Positions 17,401 to 20,574 of a stretch of 20,574 nucleotides of DNA are shown in pieces (positions within the stretch are counted from its first letter, which is position 1; each line of letters starts with the position of its first letter). The notes beneath the pieces were generated by a model. The model saw only the letters and a list, made by a program, of their open reading frames with translations, had not been told where the DNA came from and did no database searches. Position numbers and translations under genes: made by a program. The DNA is from Priapulus caudatus. Taxonomy: Eukaryota; Priapulida; Priapulimorpha; Priapulimorphida; Priapulidae. The stretch covers positions 242,988-263,561 of the forward strand of contig NW_014577309.1 of the NCBI RefSeq assembly GCF_000485595.1, in the 5' to 3' direction.

Positions 17401-20235
17401 CTAAACCCTAACCCTAACCATACCCTACCCGACCACCCCTACATTGTGGGCTCGCCCTGCCAGAGTGCCCGGGGATTAGTCTTTTCCTACCAAAATTTAA
17501 CAAAATCGAATGAATTTAGATGGCTATTTTGATTTTGCAAAAAAAGTGGGCATGGCTCGAAAGTAGGTCGACTGGCGTGCTCCAAAATAGGAAGTTCAAA
17601 TCTCTTCCATAGGAGTAACAACTGTATGCAATTTGAAACATGTGGGTCAAACGGTTCTTGAGTTATCGTTGACCGTAGGCAGACACTGAAATGCATAGTG
17701 AAACGGCCAAAATCTACTTAATTTGCATAGTTTAAAAAAATATTAAAACCTGTGTGATATGTTTTCGGGCCAGTCCTTATTCATTCACATACTAGAAATG
17801 AGCAAAATCCGTTGAACCAGCTAACTTCAATTATGGCCATTTCCATTTTTGGCAAAAAGTGGACGTGGCTCGAATGTAGTGGTGTGCTCCAAAATCGGAC
17901 GTTCAAACCTCTCCCATAGGAGTAACAACTATATGCAATTTGAAGCATGTAGGTCAAACGGTTCTTGAGTTATCGTTGACCGCAGCCAAATGTTCACGAA
18001 CGGACGGACGGACGTACGACACCCCATGGCAATAGCTCATCTTGACGATGTCAAGGCGAGATAAAAATCTACTTAACAGGGATTGCGTGTACAGACACCG
18101 TACGTGGTTCAGTTCGCTGCCGTCGTATTCGCTTCGCATTATTCGCTAGTCGCGCGCTCGCGCCGCAGCCCCGACTGCGAGCGTCTTGCATACTCACAAG
18201 TTTCGACGTAGGGCTCAGAGCGAAGGGTGAGATGGGCGGCGGCCTCGCGCGAGCCTTGGAGCCCTTGGCAGACGGTAGCAGGCTCTGCTGTATGACGCTG
18301 GCCAGCACCGCGTCCAGGCCGCACGGCGCCCCCGAGAACCCTGCAACAAGCGAGAACGCGGCTAGAGACACACGAAAGAATGTCTACAAAGACGCAACAT
18401 GTGAGAACGCGGCTAGAGACACACGAAAGAACGTCTACAGAGACGCAACAAGCGAGAACGCGACTAGAGACACGAAAGAACATCTACAGAGACTCAACAA
18501 GCGAGAACGCGGCTAGAGACACACGGAAGAACGTCTACAGAGACGCAACAAGCGAGAACGCGGCTAGAGACACACGGAAGAACGTCTACAGAGACGCAAC
18601 AAGCGAGAACGCGCTAGAGACACACGGAAGAACGTCTACAGAGACGCAACAAGCGAGAACGCGTCTAGAGACACACGGAAGAACGTCTACAGAGACGTGA
18701 CGCCGCGACGTCAGGCGTCATGTCAACTGCTGCCGGAAATGTAAAACATCAAACAAAATAATAATAATAAATGAATAAAAACGTATTCCAGACTTCATAC
18801 GACAACACGTAACTGTTAGAAATAATGATTAGTTCTTCTGTCATTGTTTTACATGATATATGACATCCACGATGACAAATGTTGACAATCCTATGGACCT
18901 CGCCTACCAGACATAGAGGGAAGCACTGCAGCTAGACCGGTCACGGGTTTCGCTTGGTTCTGCTCGTGAGTGGGAAGCAGCAGAGATCCGATGGCACTAG
19001 ATGGTGGATCAGCAGCAGTCTCAGTCTTTACCACCACCCTCTCCTTCTTTGCTCCGTCCGCGAGACGCATACTGATATTCTTCAGCATGTCCTGGTCGAT
19101 AATTAATTAAACACGGTAATAATTAGTTAACTTAACGACCGAACAATTAATCGTTAGTGGAACGTACGGCTATGCAGAATGTAGAATTTTAGAATTAACA
19201 TTAGCCTCAACTTTACTATATTTAATATGTATGCCCCCCTCTCTATAGCAACTAAATCTCTGCACCTCTTTGTAGCCTCCTCTCTCCGGCTGGGTACTCT
19301 TCTTCTTCGAGCCCTGGCTGCACGGACAATTCTCCGGAATCTTCCACTTGGACCTGACCTTGTGCACGAGCTTCCGAACCTTCCACAGCGCTGCGAGAAC
19401 AAGAGAACATCAATTATAAACAACGCACCCCCAAGTCACGGCCGGGAAAAGTGCCATTCTGTTGCAGAGTAAATACACATTACACTGGAGATAAACACAG
19501 AAATGCATCCACCGATCGATGCCCTTTGCTACGACACCTGAAATTCTAATTTACTACTTCACAATTATCTTGCCAGTCGGTGTTGGTGGGTTACCACGGT
19601 GACAGCGACGACTTACCGTCAGCCGGTATGATCTGTGTAAACATCATCTGTTTCTCGTTGTGCCAGATCTTATCCTTGTAGTTGCATATCAACCAGTTGT
19701 ATTCATCTCGATCCTTGGTGAATGAAGTCACCACACTATACGTGCAGCAAATAAAGGAAGACATCAACACACCACATTGCTTACATGTGTAAAAATAAAG
19801 GCAGCCACTTGCAAATAAAGATGAGGCAGTACTGCTAAAAGGTTACCCGTCCCGGACTGGAGGGACGCCATTTCCAAAGACCGACATAAAGCGAAAATAC
19901 ACGTACCAGAACCCGTAAATACACATGCATCTACTATTACTTGCAGCACTGCTAACGATTTCATCCAGAAAACCCAAAACTTCTAAATTCTGGCTGTCAC
20001 TTCTCCAGTGGATCGACTCCAGAAGAAAACCCGAAAAGTGGTGGCCCTGGGGCATACCTAGCAGGCGGTGCGTCACTGGCCTCCTTGGACTCTGTGTCCT
20101 TCATGCGCGTGCGGTAGCAGTCGAGGCAGACAACGAAGCCGCAGCGGAAGCAAACCCAGTGGAAGTTGAAGAGAGTCGTCATGCACACGTCGCACATCTC
20201 GCGCACACCCTGCACGACTCGCTTCCACGCCGCCT
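6547..20235 (-). CDS. KDM3: KDM3/JMJD1-family JmjC histone demethylase, 3' portion, multi-exon
   Basis: KDM3 enzymes are nuclear Fe(II)/2-oxoglutarate dioxygenases that remove mono- and dimethyl marks from histone H3 lysine 9. Exons in transcript order: 20235-20058 (zinc finger), 19735-19617, 19390-19266, 19091-18908, 18340-18198, 15079-14905, 14113-13941, 12510-12417, 11786-11656, 9789-9670, 9228-9089, about 8968-8829 (degraded), 7052-6918 and 6642-6547. Apart from two 1-nt insertions and the degraded exon, splice phases agree throughout. Hallmarks are CDVC...[62 protein letters not shown] with the iron Hx[24 protein letters not shown] and [10 protein letters not shown]. The N-terminal part is beyond the right edge. 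Animals have A, B and C paralogues or one KDM3; I cannot tell which. Whether the breaks are real or assembly errors is unresolved; errors seem likelier. Confidence 0.9.
6918..7052 (-). CDS. KDM3: KDM3 penultimate exon ([12 protein letters not shown])
   Basis: Intact 45-codon exon encoding [29 protein letters not shown] and [10 protein letters not shown], the end of the JmjC domain. The acceptor is CCTGCAG and the donor is CAG|GTGAGA. Phase 0 on both sides. Confidence 0.95.
7239..7802. mobile_element. TTAA-flanked piggyBac-like non-autonomous element in a KDM3 intron
   Basis: The left end TTAACACGTTCAACGC (7239-7254) is the perfect reverse complement of the right end GCGTTGAACGTGTTAA (about 7787-7802). 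The TTAA at each end is the expected target duplication of piggyBac-type transposons. The body of about 556 bp has no transposase ORF and includes T-rich sequence and two GTATACTCGTGTT-like motifs near the right end. Confidence 0.8.
7803..8067. other. KDM3 intron sequence
   Basis: AT-rich to about 7910, then grading into C-rich sequence leading into the minisatellite. No coding signal. It is under 300 bp and shows no other structure. Confidence 0.4.
8068..8375. repeat. C-rich minisatellite, unit about 43 bp
   Basis: Units begin CTCACACAGGTCACCCCCT and contain a CCCCGGGATG core. There are five full units of 43-44 bp, two shortened 26-bp units without the CCCCGGGATG part, and a diverged last unit. 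The proline-rich + strand ORFs across it are read-throughs. Confidence 0.85.
8376..8828. other. Extremely C-rich KDM3 intron segment with poly-G/poly-C junction
   Basis: It contains 14 Gs (8557-8570) followed directly by 11 Cs (8571-8581), and many C runs. On the KDM3 coding strand this is G-rich and could form quadruplexes. It is also a place where sequencing and assembly commonly fail. Confidence 0.6.
8829..8968 (-). pseudogene. KDM3: Degraded KDM3 exon expected to carry the distal iron-binding His
   Basis: On the minus strand, fragments of the expected exon appear in order but in changing frames: an LRQQTL-like piece, EYGV, an AIVQFLGDCVFIP-like piece, and a GAPHT-like end just before a GT. 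This is where KDM3 has its EYGVQGW and GAPHQ segments, followed by the VxNL(H/Y)SCIKVAEDF exon. Several one-base insertions separate the pieces, and a homopolymer of ten Gs lies within it. A single N at 8970 borders it, and the start of the exon is missing. I believe this is a low-quality reading of a real exon rather than a dead gene. Confidence 0.6.
8970..8970. other. Single N (assembly gap mark)
   Basis: An isolated N between the degraded JmjC exon and a GA microsatellite. With the N at 9822 it brackets the clean copy of the duplicated block. Confidence 0.95.
9089..9228 (-). CDS. KDM3: KDM3 exon with [12 protein letters not shown] (clean copy)
   Basis: It encodes [20 protein letters not shown] and then [20 protein letters not shown]. 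The PGALWHI(Y/F)AA motif is diagnostic of KDM3. The acceptor is ATACAG and the donor is AAG|GTCAGT. The 140-nt length completes the codon left by the previous exon. A damaged copy lies at 10153-10296. Confidence 0.92.
9293..9430. repeat. AGC/CAG trinucleotide tract (clean copy)
   Basis: Mostly (AGC)n with interspersed ACC, AGT and AAT triplets, in the intron between the HxD and PGALWHI exons of KDM3. The poly-Ser and poly-Ala ORFs over it are composition artefacts. The equivalent in the second copy (10370-10712) is more than twice as long and irregular. Confidence 0.85.
9497..9660. repeat. G-rich minisatellite, unit about 30 bp (clean copy)
   Basis: Units of GGTCAACGACRGRGCAGGGG followed by TGGAGGCGG, about five copies, in the same KDM3 intron. 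The second block has a longer, irregular version at about 10783-11070. Confidence 0.8.
9670..9789 (-). CDS. KDM3: KDM3 exon with the Fe(II)-binding HxD motif (clean copy)
   Basis: It encodes [18 protein letters not shown], then [11 protein letters not shown] and an acidic tail. His and Asp of NLHLD are the first two iron ligands of the JmjC facial triad. The acceptor is GGCGGCAG and the donor is GAAG|GTTCGT. The 120-nt length fits the phases exactly. A damaged second copy lies at 11094-11218. Confidence 0.92.
9822..9822. other. Single N (assembly gap mark)
   Basis: An isolated N between a TA dinucleotide run (9801-9821) and a noisy GA tract. It closes the bracket around the clean duplicated block. 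Confidence 0.95.
9823..10075. repeat. Irregular GA microsatellite
   Basis: Mostly GA dinucleotides broken by random-looking C, T and doubled G positions, in contrast to the pure GA run at 8971-8996 and at the window end. The irregularity matches the error pattern of the block that follows. Confidence 0.8.
10153..10296 (-). pseudogene. KDM3: Second, frameshifted copy of the KDM3 PGALWHI exon
   Basis: It aligns to 9089-9228, and the splice signals (AAG|GTCAGT donor and ACAG acceptor) are preserved. Several single-base insertions and deletions destroy the frame. This is most simply an uncorrected reading of the same exon. Confidence 0.82.
11094..11218 (-). pseudogene. KDM3: Second, frameshifted copy of the KDM3 HxD exon
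   Basis: It aligns to 9670-9789 with at least five indels and a few substitutions. The stretch encoding TNLHLD is still readable, after which the frame is lost. GGCAG acceptor and CAG|GTTCGT donor positions are retained. Confidence 0.82.
11241..11655. other. KDM3 intron with GCAC microsatellite
   Basis: AT-rich start, then a (CACG)n tetranucleotide repeat at about 11298-11412 with a few interruptions, then unremarkable sequence up to the donor of the 11.7-kb exon. Confidence 0.75.
11656..11786 (-). CDS. KDM3: KDM3 exon with [14 protein letters not shown]
   Basis: Intact 131-nt exon. It encodes [34 protein letters not shown] and YNAY, all at the start of the JmjC catalytic core. The acceptor is TTTCAG and the donor is TACG|GTACTC. 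Phases match both neighbours. Confidence 0.93.
11815..12370. repeat. Minisatellite, unit about 106-120 bp, filling a KDM3 intron
   Basis: Five diverged units share GATATCCACCA, CGTATGATGGTCACA, TAGGAGCATCTGTCCTG and GTAGAGAGGTTTGCTGTCTG. The GATATCCACC mark recurs near 11830, 11936, 12051, 12171 and 12288. It takes up nearly all of the intron between exons 12417-12510 and 11656-11786. Confidence 0.88.
12417..12510 (-). CDS. KDM3: KDM3 exon with [12 protein letters not shown]
   Basis: Intact 94-nt exon encoding [10 protein letters not shown] and then [13 protein letters not shown], one of the most conserved KDM3 stretches. The acceptor is TTCGCAG and the donor is GATAG|GTAAGT. The split Arg codon joins the following FEDLM exon. 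Confidence 0.92.
12511..13940. other. KDM3 intron, nothing recognised apart from a TA tract
   Basis: Intron of 1.43 kb. A TA-rich tract lies at about 12596-12642. From 12700 to 13600 it is GC-rich and contains short CAG-type runs (near 13335-13360). The ORFs here match no family I know. Confidence 0.5.
13941..14113 (-). CDS. KDM3: KDM3 exon with FWDGFE motif, one-base frameshift
   Basis: It opens [20 protein letters not shown] and then [17 protein letters not shown] in one frame. The conserved FWDGFEKLT appears in the next frame. Length is 173 nt, while neighbouring phases require 172. The extra base lies at about 13968-13974. The acceptor is TTGCAG and the donor is ACGA|GTGAGT. Confidence 0.85.
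14114..14345. other. KDM3 intron, unique part
   Basis: Ordinary intron sequence between the FWDGFE exon and the C-rich repeat block. No feature seen. Confidence 0.4.
14346..14890. repeat. GC-rich triplet-like minisatellite (CCGCCGTCGCCACGTCCCACC type)
   Basis: Irregular repeats of CCGCCGTCGCCACGTCCCAC and CGGCCGCCCCCACCGCC motifs ending a few bases before the donor of the CDGR exon. The long Pro/Arg-rich + strand ORF here is antisense read-through. Confidence 0.82.
14905..15079 (-). CDS. KDM3: KDM3 exon with CDGR motif, one-base frameshift
   Basis: The frame begins [20 protein letters not shown] and reaches PHTVLCDGR. It continues one base later as [20 protein letters not shown] and KRGQ, both parts matching KDM3. 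Length is 175 nt, whereas phase-0 junctions on both sides require a multiple of three. The extra base is at about 14978-14982 in a GC-rich run. The acceptor is TTTCAG and the donor is CAG|GTACGT. Confidence 0.85.
15080..15409. other. KDM3 intron, nothing recognised
   Basis: 330 bp between the CDGR exon acceptor and the start of the inverted 1-kb repeat. A short CGTT/CATT run lies near 15103-15125, and a small palindrome near 15366-15388. Confidence 0.4.
16497..16509 (-). promoter_or_regulatory. DR1 nuclear-receptor-type site
   Basis: TGACCT-G-TGACCT reads on the minus strand as two AGGTCA half-sites with one-base spacing. That is the DR1 consensus bound by RXR, HNF4 and COUP-TF type receptors. 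Function is inferred only from the motif. Confidence 0.45.
16661..16680 (-). promoter_or_regulatory. Triple half-site DR1 array
   Basis: TGACCT-T-TGACCT-T-TGACCC makes two overlapping perfect or near-perfect DR1 elements, 152 bp from another DR1. It is intronic to KDM3. Motif evidence only. Confidence 0.5.
17219..17496. mobile_element. 260-bp TIR element with telomere-like core and 9-bp target duplication
   Basis: The element spans 17228-17487 and TACCAAAAT flanks it on both sides (17219-17227 and 17488-17496). The inverted repeats are about 60 bp and contain CTAATCCCCGGGCACTCTGG at each end. The centre is (CCCTAA)n with variants, about 17325-17420. The related repeat at 4.68 kb has an uninterrupted single ACCAAAATTTAAC, giving the empty site. 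A 9-bp duplication is typical of Mutator-like elements, but no family is assigned. Confidence 0.82.
18198..18340 (-). CDS. KDM3: KDM3 linker exon next to a minisatellite
   Basis: It encodes [20 protein letters not shown] and then a Pro/Ser-rich [12 protein letters not shown]. The LDAVLASVI stretch resembles the LDHIIASVV segment upstream of the JmjC domain in vertebrate KDM3. The donor is CTT|GTGAGT. The acceptor TTGTTGCAG at 18341-18342 lies in the first unit of the adjoining minisatellite. Confidence 0.75.
18345..18697. repeat. Minisatellite, unit about 50-51 bp, seven copies
   Basis: Units contain GCGAGAACGCGGCTAGAGAC, then ACACGAAAGAACGTCTACAG and AGACGCAACAA. Unit starts recur near 18351, 18402, 18452, 18502, 18552, 18602 and 18652, with few differences. 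The left end overlaps the splice acceptor of KDM3 exon 18198-18340. The long + strand ORF across it is a read-through. Confidence 0.9.
18698..18907. other. KDM3 intron remainder
   Basis: AT-rich, with a short ATAATAATAA run near 18760. No feature recognised. Confidence 0.4.
18908..19091 (-). CDS. KDM3: KDM3 linker exon, low conservation
   Basis: It begins [20 protein letters not shown] and is rich in Ser, Pro and Ala, as expected of the disordered linker between zinc finger and JmjC domain. The acceptor is GACCAG and the donor is TCTG|GTAGGC. The phase joins exactly to the next exon (Gly codon split 1+2). Identity rests on position, phase and open frame more than on sequence. Confidence 0.7.
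19266..19390 (-). CDS. KDM3: KDM3 linker exon ([10 protein letters not shown])
   Basis: It encodes [20 protein letters not shown] followed by NCPC and a Lys-rich stretch. This matches the conserved KWGI..NCPC segment of KDM3 proteins. The acceptor is CTCGCAG. The donor GAG|GTGCAG at 19266/19265 is weak; I chose it because it gives the phase 0 needed downstream. Confidence 0.75.
19617..19735 (-). CDS. KDM3: KDM3 exon after the zinc finger (TQIIP motif)
   Basis: It encodes [20 protein letters not shown] and then [10 protein letters not shown]. The W-L-x-C and TQIIP motifs follow the zinc finger in KDM3 proteins. The acceptor is TATAG and the donor is GACG|GTAAGT. The 119-nt length fits the phases on both sides. 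Confidence 0.88.
19736..20057. other. KDM3 intron after the zinc-finger exon, nothing recognised
   Basis: 322 bp bounded by GTATGC and TATAG on the minus strand. No repeat or coding signal seen. Confidence 0.5.
20058..20235 (-). CDS. KDM3: KDM3 zinc-finger exon
   Basis: It starts [17 protein letters not shown] and contains CDVC, then HWVCFRC and CLDCYR, forming the C2HC4-type zinc finger that precedes the JmjC domain and is required in KDM3 enzymes. The acceptor is AACAG at 20236 and the donor is AG|GTATGC at 20058/20057. The exon ends in phase 2, and the first base of the next exon completes a Ser codon. Confidence 0.93.
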
Positions 20236-20389
20236 CTGTTACGCGTGCGAGAGAGAGAGAGAGACAGAGATGCAGGGTACGGTTACATCATCACGTGCAC
20301 GATTGCTCGCGTTTGCTCACAATGCGCATATAATAAATAGCAGAGTGTAGAAAGGGTGGAAGAGAGAGAGAAAGATATGTAGGTAGCGA

Positions 20390-20574
<185 letters not shown>

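Larger units (their letters stand above)
15410..18068 (-). mobile_element. 1-kb interspersed repeat (copy 2), inverted and interrupted twice
   Basis: The reverse complement of 4098-5110, in a KDM3 intron. The matching parts are 15410-15672 and 17043-18068. They are interrupted by 1.37 kb of unrelated DNA (about 15673-17042) and by a 260-bp inverted-repeat element (17228-17487). Both subterminal hairpins are kept: 15416-15430 and 18041-18055. Confidence 0.72.

Noticed and set aside
17325-17420. True chromosome end or ancient telomere fusion
   Set aside because: The CCCTAA repeats are short, degenerate and enclosed by transposon inverted repeats with a target duplication.
18345-18697. CRISPR-like array
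   Set aside because: Whole units are repeated without unique spacers, in a eukaryotic intron.
18232-18700. Repeat protein with [10 protein letters not shown]-like units
   Set aside because: It is the 50-51-bp minisatellite; unit length is not a multiple of three and the sequence is intronic to KDM3.
6547-20235. KDM3 as a decayed pseudogene
   Set aside because: Ten or more exons are intact with consistent splice phases; breaks are confined to GC-rich or gap-adjacent spots and coincide with assembly signs. Not fully excluded.

Overview
The window looks like nuclear DNA of an invertebrate animal. It has spliced genes with GT-AG introns, animal-type protein families, abundant micro- and minisatellites, and small inverted-repeat transposons. 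I cannot name the species. I saw no prokaryotic operon, CRISPR array, tRNA or rRNA.

Two genes lie tail to tail. On the + strand, four exons between about 603 and 2423 encode methylmalonyl-CoA epimerase (MCEE), the mitochondrial glyoxalase/VOC-fold enzyme of propionyl-CoA breakdown. All splice phases fit, and the 5' end with the targeting peptide is probably upstream of the window. On the - strand, from 20235 down to 6547, lies the 3' two thirds of a KDM3/JMJD1-type JmjC histone H3K9 demethylase: the zinc-finger exon at 20.1 kb, linker exons at 19.7-18.2 kb, and the JmjC domain from 15.1 kb to the stop at 6547. Its 5' exons lie beyond the right edge.

The sequence quality of the KDM3 locus is uneven. 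Two conserved exons (14905-15079 and 13941-14113) each carry one extra base. The exon with the distal iron-binding His (8829-8968) is recognisable only through several indels. A two-exon block is present twice: a clean copy between single Ns at 8970 and 9822, and an indel-rich copy at about 10072-11240. I read this as an assembly or gap-filling artefact rather than a true exon duplication or pseudogene.

The spacers hold mobile DNA. There are two TTAA-flanked inverted-repeat elements (2851-3713 and 7243-7798). A 260-bp terminal-inverted-repeat element (17228-17487) has a telomere-like CCCTAA core, a 9-bp target duplication and a visible empty site. A roughly 1-kb repeat without terminal inverted repeats occurs in opposite orientations (4098-5110 and 15410-18068), each copy with short hairpins near both ends. 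Several minisatellites fill KDM3 introns, and one contains a splice acceptor. The window ends in a long GA tract. I found no convincing new multi-gene system; the most interesting material is the mobile elements, the repeat/splice-site overlap and the assembly structure.
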